Source: Halobellus clavatus | GTDB taxonomy: Archaea > Halobacteriota > Halobacteria > Halobacteriales > Haloferacaceae | Direction: 5' to 3' | Length of the DNA: 64,000 bases | NCBI RefSeq assembly: GCF_900107195.1 | Contig: NZ_FNPB01000001.1 | Span: 310,001 to 374,000, forward strand | Shown: piece by piece, positions 55,142 to 62,889 of the stretch | How positions within the stretch are numbered: position 1 is the stretch's first letter | Layout of the letters: each line of letters begins with the position of its first letter | Program-made: the position numbers and the translations under genes | Notes under the pieces: model-generated | Databases searched by the model: none | The model's input: only the letters and a program-made list of their open reading frames with translations | What the model was told of the DNA's origin: nothing

Positions 55142-55645
55142 TCACTCCTGATCGACAGTCAGCAGCAGGCCGCCGAAGATCAAGAGGAAGACGACGCCGA
55201 CCGGCACCGGCACGCCGGGGAACCCCCGGGTGAACAGGAGGGACGTCGCCACGGCGAGCACGACGCCCGAAAGCCCAAGGATGCCGCCGAGCACCCGAAC
55301 CGGGTCTGCCGGACCGGCCTCCAGTCGCTCCTCGTCCCGGTAGTACAGCGTCGCGACGACGACACCGACCGCCAGGACTGCGGCCCCGACTGCCCAGGCC
55401 TGATACGCCACCTGGATCGTCTGTCCCTGCTGGAATGCGATGGCCGAGAGGGGATCGGTGAGCGCGATCCGACGCGCCGGCGTCGCTCCGAACGCGTAGC
55501 GGACCTGAAAGAAGGGAAAGCGCACGAACAGCACCGAACCGCCGGAGATCCCGCTGGAGTACGTGACGTTCCACGGAATGAGCGCGGCCAACCACGTCAC
55601 CACGACGGCCAGTTCGCCCGCGTACTCCGACCGGACCCACACCAT
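55142..55645 (-). CDS. Haloarchaeal membrane protein of unknown function
   Basis: A 167-residue protein starting MVWVRSEYAGELAVVVTWLA with four hydrophobic segments (~10-30, 35-55, 82-102, 115-160) and a short DEERLEAG loop. No catalytic motif is visible. It ends 57 bp before the pilB-like gene on the same strand; whether it belongs to that locus is open. ATG 55645 lies directly before the first helix. Confidence 0.7.
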   Translation of the reverse strand: MVWVRSEYAGELAVVVTWLAALIPWNVTYSSGISGGSVLFVRFPFFQVRYAFGATPARRIALTDPLSAIAFQQGQTIQVAYQAWAVGAAVLAVGVVVATLYYRDEERLEAGPADPVRVLGGILGLSGVVLAVATSLLFTRGFPGVPVPVGVVFLLIFGGLLLTVDQE

Positions 55646-55732
55646 ATCCCGAACCCCGTCGCCGGGTCGGTAAAAGCTACCGGAGCAGGCGGTCCCCGGC
55701 CGAGTGAAAATCGGCCCGTCGTCCGACGGATA

Positions 55733-56776
55733 TCAGTCTGCGAGCCCCAGCAGGTCGAAGGCGTAGCCGTTGCCGTTCGCCGTCGCGTGTTCGTAGGCGA
55801 CGTGAGCGGCGGCGACGTCCTGAATCGCTAACCCGGTCGAGTCGAAGACAGTGATGCCGTCCCCGTCGGTCCGTCCCGATTTCTCCCCCGTGACGATCTC
55901 CCCGAGCGCGCCGTAGAGATCGCCGTCGTCGAGGACGCCCTCGCTCCAGGGGACGTTGATCTCGCCGGAGTGCGTCGTCTGTTCGTAGTCGTCGATCACA
56001 AGTGTCGCGTCGAGTAGGATCTCGTCGGCGAGTTCGTGCTTCCCGGCGGCGTCGGCTCCCATCGCGTTGATGTGTGTGCGGTCGCCGACGGCGTCGCGCG
56101 GGACGATCGGCGACTCGACGGGGGTGACCGTCGAGAGCACGTCGCAGTGAGCGGCCTCGGCGATCGTGCCCCCGCGGACGTCGAAGTCGTCTTCGAACGC
56201 CGCGATGAAGGCTGCGACGCGCTCCTCGTCGAGATCGGAGACGACGACGGTCTCGATGTCACGGACCTCGCTGATGGCGCGGAGTTGCATATACGACTGC
56301 GCTCCCGCGCCGACGATGCCGAGCGATGAGGCGTCCGGAACCGAGAGGTGCTTGGTCGCGACGGCCGCGGCCGCGCCGGTCCGGAGCATCGTCAGCGTCC
56401 GGCCGTCGAGGATCGCCAGCGGAACCGCCGTCTCGGGGTCGGTGTAGATCATCGTCCCCATCACCGTCGGGAGGTCGTACTGGTCGGGGTTGTCGGGGTG
56501 TGCGTTCACCCACTTCACACCAGCGGCGTCCCACCCGCCATCAGCGCCAGCGCGCTCTGCGCCCCCCTGGCTCGCGGCGTCGTCACCGCGAACGTCGAGG
56601 TACGCCGGCATCGACCGGAAATCGCCGTTGTACTGGGGGAGATCGATGTAGGACTTCGGCGGCATCTGCGCGTCGCCGCGTTCGTACGCCACGAACGCGT
56701 CCGCGACAGCAGGCACGAGCTCTGCCATCGTCACGTTCTCGCGGACGTCCTCGTCGTTCAGTAGGAGCGTCTCCAT
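55733..56776 (-). CDS. Ornithine cyclodeaminase / archaeal alanine dehydrogenase family enzyme
   Basis: A 347-residue mu-crystallin-fold dehydrogenase. It shows the substrate region MPPKSYIDLPQYNGDFRSMP, KWVNAHPDNP, the active-site-type LDGRTLTMLRTGAAAAVATK and Rossmann loop GIVGAGAQSYMQLRAI. Between residues ~63 and 85 an Ala/Gly/Asp-rich insertion (DDAASQGGAERAGADGG) is unusual. The family includes archaeal alanine dehydrogenase and ornithine cyclodeaminase; the choice cannot be made from motifs alone. A TTATTA box about 30 bp upstream gives a near-leaderless start. Confidence 0.86.
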   Translation of the reverse strand: METLLLNDEDVRENVTMAELVPAVADAFVAYERGDAQMPPKSYIDLPQYNGDFRSMPAYLDVRGDDAASQGGAERAGADGGWDAAGVKWVNAHPDNPDQYDLPTVMGTMIYTDPETAVPLAILDGRTLTMLRTGAAAAVATKHLSVPDASSLGIVGAGAQSYMQLRAISEVRDIETVVVSDLDEERVAAFIAAFEDDFDVRGGTIAEAAHCDVLSTVTPVESPIVPRDAVGDRTHINAMGADAAGKHELADEILLDATLVIDDYEQTTHSGEINVPWSEGVLDDGDLYGALGEIVTGEKSGRTDGDGITVFDSTGLAIQDVAAAHVAYEHATANGNGYAFDLLGLAD

Positions 56777-57290
56777 ACCGAGTAGTCACACATCATCCAC
56801 CTAATAAGCACCGTTGTCGGATAACAATCCATATTTTTGCTCAAATCGGTAGATTTGTTTAACTCTTACCCGCACCCACCGGACTGTTCTGTGATGTCGG
56901 CGGATCGGTCGAGCGGCAACGGCTCGGTCGAGCGGCGACGGGGCCCGAGCAGTGATGCAGGGTCGGAACCGGTCGGTGGCCGAGACGAGCGGAACACATA
57001 TCGCGCGACGGACGCGGGGAGGGCTGGTCGGTGTCGGAGCGGGGGACAGCGGTGGCTCGCGAGGGAAAAACGGGAATAAGAGAGTGCGTGACGAGGCCGA
57101 TCAGCCGGCCGGGGGAGCGTATCCGGGGCCGGTCAGGCCGGGTGTCGGATCAGTCTGTGCCAGATAGAGAAGCACAGGGCCGAACGCTCACCCGAGACGC
57201 CTCGTCGAAGGCGGCGATTCGTTCGGAGCGATTCGTCGGGGTGGTCGGTCAGGCAGAGCCCGACGGGCTATGTGAGGCAGTTTCCGGCGT
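56777..57290. other. 514-bp gene-free stretch between the dehydrogenase and thermosome genes
   Basis: The AT-rich left end (56800-56865) holds the dehydrogenase promoter and a 16-bp palindrome. The rest is GC-rich with two near-copies of TCGGTCGAGCGGCxACGG (56905-56942) and a 6-bp-stem palindrome at 57257-57269 that might end thermosome transcripts. A plus-strand frame from 56894 encodes 61 basic residues but lacks haloarchaeal composition. I see no supported gene. Confidence 0.55.
56842..56857. promoter_or_regulatory. CAAATCGGTAGATTTG palindrome
   Basis: Perfect six-base arms (CAAATC/GATTTG) around GGTA, about 70-80 bp before the dehydrogenase start and just beyond its likely TATA box (~56806). 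A 6-4-6 AT-rich palindrome is a typical size for a dimeric HTH regulator. It also abuts a plus-strand TTTAAC. Confidence 0.4.
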
Positions 57291-58973
57291 TCACATCGCG
57301 CCGCCCATACCGCCCATGCCGCCCATACCGCCCATACCGCCGCCACCGGGCGCGCCACCCTCGTCGCCGTCGCCGCTGGTGCTCAGTTCGTCGGCGGCGA
57401 TGATGTCGTCAATCTTGAGGACCAGGTTCGCGGCCTCGGTGGCCGAGGAGAGCGCCTGCTCCTTGGCGTGTGCGGGCTCGACGACGCCGGCGTCGAAGGT
57501 GTTCTCTACCTTGCTCGTGAAGACGTTGAGCCCAGCGTGGGTCTCGTCGTCTTCGTGGGCTTCGCGGATCTCGACCAGCGTGTCGATGGAGTCGAGTCCA
57601 GCGTTCTCGGCGAGGACGCGCGGAACGAGTTCCAGCGCGTCGGCGAACGCTTCGACTGCGAGCTGCTCGCGGCCGCCGACGGAGCCGGCGTAGCTGCGGA
57701 GGCGACGCGCGACTTCGACTTCGATCGCTCCGCCGCCCGAAACGACGCGGCCGTCGGAGACGGTCGTCGAGACGACATCGAGCGCGTCCTGGACGCCGCG
57801 CTCGATCTCGTCGACGACGTGGTCGGTGGAGCCGCGCAGCAGCAGCGTCACGCCGTGCGATTCGTCGTCGAGGCCTTCGACGTAGAACAGTTCGTCGTCA
57901 TCGTCGCGGCCAATCGAGGCGGTGCCGAGGTCCGCGGCAGTGACGGTGTCGAGGTCGGAGACGACGCCAGCGCCGACGACGTCGCGCAGGAAGGCCAGGT
58001 CGGACTTCTTCGTCCGTCGGACGGCCAGGATGCCCTCTTTGGCGAGGTAGTGCTGGGCCATATCGTCGATGCCCTTCTGACAGAAGACCACGTCGGCGCC
58101 ACTGTCGACGATCTTCTGAACCTTCTCGCGGAGCTGTTTCTCCTCTTGATCGAGGAACTGCTGGAGCTGGTCCGGGGACTCGACGTTGACCTGCGTGTCG
58201 ACGTCGGTCTCCTCGATCTCGATGGGTTCGTCGAGCAGCAGCACGTCGGCCGCGTCGAACGCGGTCGGCATATCGTCCTGCACGGGGTCCTTGTCGATGA
58301 CCGCGCCCTCGAGGAGTTCGGACTCGCTGGTCGAGCGGCCCGTCTGCGTCTCGATGTTGACGTTTGCTAAGTCGACGACGTAGGAGCCGTCGTCGGCTTC
58401 GACCGTGACGGCCTCGACGGTGTCGACGACCAGTCGGGCCAGCAGCTCCTTGTTGAGCTCGGAGCTCTTGCCGGTCATCGAGGTTTCGGCGACCTTCTGG
58501 AGCACTTCGCTGTCACTGGGCTCGACGCTCTCGGCGACCTCGTTAACGGCCGAGCGGGCCTCCTGGCTCGCGAGGTGGAAGCCCTTGATGATCGCCGTCG
58601 GGTGGATGTCCTGCTCGAGGAGATCCTCGGCGTTCTTGAGCAGTTCACCCGCGATGGCGACAGCCGTCGTCGTGCCGTCGCCGGCCTCGTCTTCCTGCGT
58701 CTCGGCAACCTCGACGATCATCTCGGCCGTCGGGTTGTCGATGTCCATCTCCTGAAGGATGGTGACGCCGTCGTTCGTGATGGTGACGTCTCCCATCGAG
58801 TCGACGAGCATCTTGTCCATCCCTTTCGGGCCGAGTGTCGACCGTACGGCTTCGGAGACGGCTCGGGCCGCCTGAATGTTGTACTCTTGCGCGTCCTTGT
58901 CCTTGACACGCTGGGCGTCCTCGCCCATAATGATCATCGGCTGACCCTGTTGCATTCGCTGACTCATAGACAT
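57291..58973 (-). CDS. thsA: Thermosome subunit (group II chaperonin)
   Basis: A 560-residue chaperonin. Typical start [20 protein letters not shown], nucleotide motifs [14 protein letters not shown] and [52 protein letters not shown], and the C-terminal Gly-Met tail ([11 protein letters not shown]). It folds proteins inside a lidless double ring; haloarchaea have two or three subunit types and this one cannot be placed for certain. ATG 58973 is 25 bp from a strong TATA box; MSQRM at 58967 is an alternative. Confidence 0.95.
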   Translation of the reverse strand: MSMSQRMQQGQPMIIMGEDAQRVKDKDAQEYNIQAARAVSEAVRSTLGPKGMDKMLVDSMGDVTITNDGVTILQEMDIDNPTAEMIVEVAETQEDEAGDGTTTAVAIAGELLKNAEDLLEQDIHPTAIIKGFHLASQEARSAVNEVAESVEPSDSEVLQKVAETSMTGKSSELNKELLARLVVDTVEAVTVEADDGSYVVDLANVNIETQTGRSTSESELLEGAVIDKDPVQDDMPTAFDAADVLLLDEPIEIEETDVDTQVNVESPDQLQQFLDQEEKQLREKVQKIVDSGADVVFCQKGIDDMAQHYLAKEGILAVRRTKKSDLAFLRDVVGAGVVSDLDTVTAADLGTASIGRDDDDELFYVEGLDDESHGVTLLLRGSTDHVVDEIERGVQDALDVVSTTVSDGRVVSGGGAIEVEVARRLRSYAGSVGGREQLAVEAFADALELVPRVLAENAGLDSIDTLVEIREAHEDDETHAGLNVFTSKVENTFDAGVVEPAHAKEQALSSATEAANLVLKIDDIIAADELSTSGDGDEGGAPGGGGMGGMGGMGGMGGAM

Positions 58974-58993
58974 TGTTCGATTGTTTGTGATTC

Positions 58994-59002
58994 TATATAA
59001 AT
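58994..59002 (-). promoter_or_regulatory. Strong TATA box of the thermosome gene
   Basis: TTTATATAG on the minus strand, centred 25 bp before ATG 58973. Heat-inducible cct promoters in haloarchaea have a similar strong TATA; I see no separate heat-shock operator I could name. Confidence 0.75.
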
Positions 59003-59175
59003 TCTTTGCTACGGGGCGGCCACCGTCTGTGAATTACGGGATCCGAGGAACGGGGGAATTGGTACGTACACCGCTCGATTCGCTTGTATCCGCGGCCTAC
59101 ACTATGACAATTTGTACCACGACATCGAGTCACAATCGGCGTCGCGATGTGGGATTTATATACGGTTCGGGTAGC

Positions 59176-59775
59176 TCATCGGCGTGCAGGATACGCCTGG
59201 GTGCCGCCGTGGCTGTTGCGTCCGACGAGTTCGACGGTCGCCGAGCGTTTTCCATCCACGAGTTCGCTCGATTCCTCGTAGTACAGCACAGTGAGATCCA
59301 GGCACGCGTGGAGGAGTTCGTTCGAGCAGAACCGGTATCGGTCGGTACTCGGACCGACCGCTGCCGGCGGATCCGAACGGAGGTGGTGCTGGTAGAACAA
59401 CAGGCCGTCCGGCCGGAGTGCCCGTTTGATGTCGCTCAAGCGATCGAGCGTTCGGAAGAAACTGATCGTCACGACGTCGTATCGGTTCGCAGGATACCCG
59501 AACTGGGTCGCGTCCGCCTGTATCAGATTGAGTCGGTCTTCGACGTCCCGCGCTGTGGCGTTGGCCCTCGTGAGACGGAGGCCCTCGATCGACCGGTCCA
59601 GCGCGTCGACCTCGTAGCCCCGTTCGGCGAGGAAGACCGCGTTGCGTCCCGTGCCACAGGCGACGTCGAGCGCTCGGCCGGGAGACGTCTCCTCGAGGTA
59701 ATCGCGCAGGACCGGCGAGGGGTCCGGATCGGACGGATACTCCCCGGAGCGGAACCGCTCGTCCCAGGTGCCCAT
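59176..59775 (-). CDS. TehB-like SAM-dependent methyltransferase
   Basis: A 199-residue class I methyltransferase: MGTWDERFRSGEYPSDPDPS start, motif I ALDVACGTGRNAVFLAERGY (35-54), DALDRSIEGL motif II and the NRYDVVTISFFRTLD segment. The WDERFRxGEYP opening matches the TehB/UbiE-like tellurite-resistance group, which act on small oxyanions or unknown metabolites. ATG 59775 is preferred; the upstream in-frame part (to 59931) overlaps the next gene and is basic. Confidence 0.82.
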   Translation of the reverse strand: MGTWDERFRSGEYPSDPDPSPVLRDYLEETSPGRALDVACGTGRNAVFLAERGYEVDALDRSIEGLRLTRANATARDVEDRLNLIQADATQFGYPANRYDVVTISFFRTLDRLSDIKRALRPDGLLFYQHHLRSDPPAAVGPSTDRYRFCSNELLHACLDLTVLYYEESSELVDGKRSATVELVGRNSHGGTQAYPARR

Positions 59776-59887
59776 ACCGTCACGACAGCCCCCACCCTTG
59801 TCACTGTATCTTTCGGGGCCAACCGAACGGGACGATCGCGACCGGCGGCCTGCGGGGTCGCGGTCGTCGAAGAAGACGGATCCGAAT

Positions 59888-60061
59888 TCACTCCTCGTCC
59901 GGGAGTTCCTCTGCGACGAACGGCTTGTCACCGGAGGGCTCGAACGGCGGCAGTTCCTCGTCGGCCTCGACCGCTTCGATCTCTTCCTCGTAAAGTTCCT
60001 CCTGAAGCTGGCTGCGCTTGTTGCGGCCTTTCCGCTCCCGACCGTTTTTCGTGTCAGGCAT
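59888..60061 (-). CDS. Small charged conserved haloarchaeal protein
   Basis: A 57-residue protein beginning MPDTKNGRERKGRNKRSQLQ: a basic Lys/Arg-rich first third followed by an acidic Glu-rich part ending ELPDEE. It resembles a short conserved haloarchaeal protein of unknown function, perhaps nucleic-acid or ribosome-associated (inference from charge). ATG 60061 or the in-frame ATG 60067 (two residues longer) may be used; a TCATAAC TATA-like box lies about 25-30 bp upstream, fitting a leaderless start. Confidence 0.65.
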   Translation of the reverse strand: MPDTKNGRERKGRNKRSQLQEELYEEEIEAVEADEELPPFEPSGDKPFVAEELPDEE

Positions 60062-60263
60062 TGTCATCCGTGTGGATGCTTGCCACAGTTATGAACCTTG
60101 TGCCGACTGGGCGCTGAATCGGACCGAGCACAGTATCCGGCCGCCTGTGGCCGACCGCCGAGTCGTCTGCTGCGTCGCATCACTGACACTCGTGTTTTGT
60201 CGGGTGGTTCGGTCATTTTTATCGCTCTCGTGGACTTATCGTGTTACTTTCTCTGTGATTGGG

Positions 60264-60304
60264 AATCGAATCAAGGAATATACGGATACTCATTTGATTC
60301 GATT
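60264..60304. promoter_or_regulatory. 11-bp perfect inverted repeat bracketing the TATA box of the PNPOx-like gene
   Basis: AATCGAATCAA (60264-60274) and TTGATTCGATT (60294-60304) are exact inverted repeats separated by 19 bp. The spacer contains the TATA box GAATATAC (60276-60283), about 28 bp before ATG 60307, and the right arm ends two bases before that ATG. Arm centres are 30 bp apart, close to three helical turns. A regulator bound to both arms would enclose the promoter core; this is a strong operator candidate. Confidence 0.7.
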
Positions 60305-60306
60305 GT

Positions 60307-60762
60307 ATGTCCACACCGCACGAAACGCTGCAGGGCAAGCAGCTGACGGAGACCGAGATCGACCAGTTCCTCGAGAGTCAAGGGTTCGGCGTGCTCTCGC
60401 TCGCAGCCGAAGGCGTCCCCTACGCCCTCCCGATGTCGTTCGGGTACGACGGCAGCGACCGGCTGTACTTCGTGTTCGTGGGATACTCCGAAGAGTGGAA
60501 GAAGGTGACGTACGCCGACTCGACGACCGTTGCGGGCTTTCTGACGTTCGACGTCGAATCTGCGGAGACCTGGCGGAGCGTGATCGCAGCGGGCCCATTC
60601 GAGCGTATCGACTACGAAGAGTGGGACGCCGCGCGGGAAGCGATGGCCGACAACGCGTTTCGCCCTGACCTCCTGGTCGGCGACGTCGACATCCAGGAGA
60701 ACCCGCAGGTCTGGGTCCTCGACGCCGAGGAGAAATCGGGGCGGGCGATCGGGACGGAGTAG
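60307..60762 (+). CDS. Pyridoxamine 5'-phosphate oxidase-family flavin-binding protein
   Basis: A 151-residue split-barrel protein: LTETEIDQFLESQGFGVLSL, then VPYALPMSFGYDGSDRLYFVF (strand pair that binds FMN in the family) and GFLTFDVESAETWRSVIAAG. This is the 'general stress/flavin-nucleotide-binding' branch; no PLP-specific residues are evident. It probably binds FMN, F420 or heme; the reaction is unknown. The start ATG 60307 is leaderless by its TATA box, which lies inside an inverted repeat. Confidence 0.85.
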   Translation: MSTPHETLQGKQLTETEIDQFLESQGFGVLSLAAEGVPYALPMSFGYDGSDRLYFVFVGYSEEWKKVTYADSTTVAGFLTFDVESAETWRSVIAAGPFERIDYEEWDAAREAMADNAFRPDLLVGDVDIQENPQVWVLDAEEKSGRAIGTE

Positions 60763-60854
60763 CGAGCGCTGCTGCGGGCGAGCGTCACGCCGGCCGCTAC
60801 TCGGGGAACCGCCGCTCGGCGATGAAAGGCCTCGCAGGATGATGTGCAGAGAAA

Positions 60855-60935
60855 CGCCGGGACAGGGATTTGAACCCTGGATCCCAGAGGGAACACGCTT
60901 TCCAGGCGTGCGCCTTACCACTCGGCCATCCCGGC
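60855..60935 (-). tRNA. tRNA-Ser (GGA anticodon)
   Basis: An 81-nt class II tRNA: acceptor GCCGGGA/TCCCGGC with discriminator G, D arm GCCG...GGC, anticodon stem CACGC/GCGTG with loop CTGGAAA (anticodon GGA), a long variable arm (TTCCCTCTGGGATC), T arm CAGGG-TTCAAAT-CCCTG. No intron. A minus-strand CTTAAAC box at 60961-60967 lies ~28 bp before the 5' end. Confidence 0.96.
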
Positions 60936-60960
60936 TCGGTCGAAACTACCCTACTGATTC

Positions 60961-60967
60961 GTTTAAG
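60961..60967 (-). promoter_or_regulatory. TATA box of tRNA-Ser
   Basis: CTTAAAC on the minus strand is centred about 29 bp upstream of the tRNA 5' end. It overlaps the last codons of the small membrane protein gene at 60963. Confidence 0.55.
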
Positions 60968-61166
60968 TCCTTCCTTTCGACGCGAGACGGGGCTCGGCGA
61001 GGTACGACGCGACGGCGACGACCGCGCCGATCAGGACGGCGAGTCCGAAACTGGTGAACACGTCTACTCCGAGCGTCCCGACAGCCAGGCGATACCCCTG
61101 GACGAGGACCAGAAACGCCAGGGCACCGACGAGGCCCCACAGGATCGCCGATCGGCTTCGGCTCAC
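60963..61166 (-). CDS. Two-helix small membrane protein coupled to ilvA
   Basis: A 67-residue protein: basic start MSRSRSAILWGLVGALAFLV, first helix to ~residue 22, second helix (FGLAVLIGAVVAVASYL) at ~38-56, basic tail (RLASKGRT). Start is GTG 61166, overlapping the ilvA stop by four bases (GTGA), so it is translationally coupled to threonine ammonia-lyase. No known family is recognised; a membrane role linked to amino-acid metabolism would be inference only. Confidence 0.7.
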   Translation of the reverse strand: MSRSRSAILWGLVGALAFLVLVQGYRLAVGTLGVDVFTSFGLAVLIGAVVAVASYLAEPRLASKGRT

Positions 61167-62374
61167 GCCAGCACCTCCACGTCGTAGCCCGCGGCGCGCA
61201 GTGCCGCGAGCAGTTCGTCGATGTGGTCGTGCCCGCGGGTCTCGATGTCGATCTCGACGTCGGCCTCGTTCATCGCGACGTCCCGGGAGGTGCGGTCGTG
61301 CTGGATCGCGTAGATGTTGGCTCTCTGATCCGAGATGATCTCGACGAGGTCCTCGAGCGCCCCGGGTCGGTCACGGAGGACCGTCCGGATCTTGAGATAC
61401 CGGCCGGTCTCGACGAGGCCGCGGACCAGGACCGTCGTGAGCTGATTCGTGTCGATGTTACCGCCGCAGAGCGCCGGGACGATCGTCTCGTCCTCGTCGT
61501 AGTCGAACCGCTCGAACAACAGCGCCGCCATCGGTACCGCGCCCGCCCCCTCGACGAGCGTCTTCGAGCGCTCCAGGAGGTACGTCAGCGCCACCGCGAT
61601 CTCCTCGTCGGGAACGGTCACAACCTCGTCGACGCGCTCGCGGATCACCGCGAACGGCGTCTCACCGACCTTCCGGGTGGCGATCCCGTCGGCGATCGTA
61701 TTCACCGAGTCGAGTTCCTGTATCTCGCCGGCGGTGAGCGACTGCGGCAGCGACGCCGCGCCCTCGGCCTGGACGCCGATCACACGGACGTCCGGGTTCC
61801 GCGCTTTCACCGCCGTCGCGATCCCGCTGATGAGCCCACCGCCCCCGACGGGGACCACGACCGTCTCGACGTCCGGGCAGTCCTCGACGATCTCGAGTCC
61901 GATGGTCCCTTGGCCGGCCATCACCCGCTCGTCGTCGAACGCGTGAACGTAGGTCCGTCCCTCCGCCCGTTCGATCTCGTGCGCCTTCGCCTGCGCGTCG
62001 TCGTAATCCGCCCCGTGCAGCACCGTCTGGCCGCCGTACCGCGCCGTGGCCTCGACCTTCGAGATCGGCGCGTGTTCGGGCATAACGATCTTCGAGTCCA
62101 CGCCCGCCCGGGTGGCCGCGAGCGCGACGCCTTGAGCGTGGTTGCCCGCACTCGCCGTGACGACGCCCGCGTCGCGCTCCGCATCGGAGAGCGTTGCGAT
62201 CCGGTTCGTCGCCCCGCGAAGTTTGAACGCGCCGGTCCGCTGGAACGTCTCGAGTTTCAGATGGACGTCCGCGTCGGTCATCTCCGAGAACGCATACGAG
62301 TACTCCAGCGGCGTGTGACGGACGACGTCGGCGATCCGATCGCGCGCCGCCTCGACGTCGGCGAGAGAGAGCAT
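61163..62374 (-). CDS. ilvA: Threonine ammonia-lyase with C-terminal ACT domain
   Basis: A 403-residue PLP enzyme. PLP Lys51 sits in TGAFKLRGA; the substrate loop is TASAGNHAQG; the phosphate-binding loop is VGGGGLISG. The last ~80 residues (YLKIRTVLRDRPGALEDLVE) are an ACT domain, which in this class allows isoleucine feedback. It makes 2-oxobutanoate from threonine for isoleucine synthesis. A GTATTA box 29-35 bp before ATG 62374 suggests a near-leaderless transcript. It overlaps a small membrane protein gene downstream. Confidence 0.94.
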   Translation of the reverse strand: MLSLADVEAARDRIADVVRHTPLEYSYAFSEMTDADVHLKLETFQRTGAFKLRGATNRIATLSDAERDAGVVTASAGNHAQGVALAATRAGVDSKIVMPEHAPISKVEATARYGGQTVLHGADYDDAQAKAHEIERAEGRTYVHAFDDERVMAGQGTIGLEIVEDCPDVETVVVPVGGGGLISGIATAVKARNPDVRVIGVQAEGAASLPQSLTAGEIQELDSVNTIADGIATRKVGETPFAVIRERVDEVVTVPDEEIAVALTYLLERSKTLVEGAGAVPMAALLFERFDYDEDETIVPALCGGNIDTNQLTTVLVRGLVETGRYLKIRTVLRDRPGALEDLVEIISDQRANIYAIQHDRTSRDVAMNEADVEIDIETRGHDHIDELLAALRAAGYDVEVLA

Positions 62375-62402
62375 CTCACCTATCGATTCCCGCCACCGGA
62401 TC

Positions 62403-62409
62403 TAATACT
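62403..62409 (-). promoter_or_regulatory. TATA-like box of ilvA
   Basis: AGTATTA on the minus strand, about 32 bp before ATG 62374; the nearest AT-rich element in the GC-rich region upstream of ilvA. Confidence 0.45.
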
Positions 62410-62805
62410 GTCGGATAGTCGTCGGCGGGAGCGGAGACGACCGCTCGATCGGGTCCCGTCGGCCCGTTCGCTGCGGCGATCGAAGCAACGGTTCAGGAAG
62501 TGACGTCACTCAGGGATGGAAAGGGAAAGGGGGGGAATGCACGCGTGTGACGTGCACTTGGGTATGTGCCCGGCAGGTACATAAACATCCCCCACGCGAG
62601 GTGAAAGTAAAATCGCTCGACAGCGCCGGGGGAGTCGACGCCGTCTGACGGTTGTCGGGCAGACGTCTGCCGTCTGTCAGCGCGAGCGCGATCGCTGTGG
62701 GTCTCAGTTCGGTCGTTCGCCCACGATCGCGGTCCCGGCTGGCAGACCAAACGCGAGCGAGACGGCTACGGGTCTGTCCGTGCCGAGCGCATCGTCGTTA
62801 CAGGG

Positions 62806-62821
62806 CGAAAAAGACCGAAAA
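62806..62821 (-). terminator. T-rich terminator after citrate synthase
   Basis: On the minus strand TTTTCGGTCTTTTTCG lies about 70-85 bp after the citrate synthase stop. Two T-runs in GC-rich DNA are the expected archaeal termination signal. Confidence 0.5.
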
Positions 62822-62889
62822 CACGCGAGACGCGCGATCGGACTACCACCGGGGGCGGACCGACCCGCCGAACGCGGAGATCCCGACGG

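Larger units (their letters stand above)
62375..62889. other. 515-bp intergenic region between ilvA and citrate synthase
   Basis: It holds the ilvA promoter, a 12-bp perfect palindrome AGTGACGTCACT (62499-62510), a 20-base purine-only run (62518-62537), an inverted pair TGCAC/GTGCA around 62540, an AT-rich AAAGTAAAAT (62604-62613) with a minus-strand 31-codon frame after it (62588-62493), and a T-rich terminator for citrate synthase. None of it codes convincingly. The AT-rich patch stands out from its GC-rich surroundings. Confidence 0.5.

Noticed and set aside
56894-57079. A possible 61-residue basic protein on the plus strand
   Set aside because: Arg/Ser/Gly-rich, no acidic bias, no homology I recognise, and the TATA-like element is too far from the start.
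57256-57270. A short AGCCCG/CGGGCT palindrome near the thermosome 3' end
   Set aside because: Six-base stem and no following T-run on the minus strand; too weak to call a terminator on its own.
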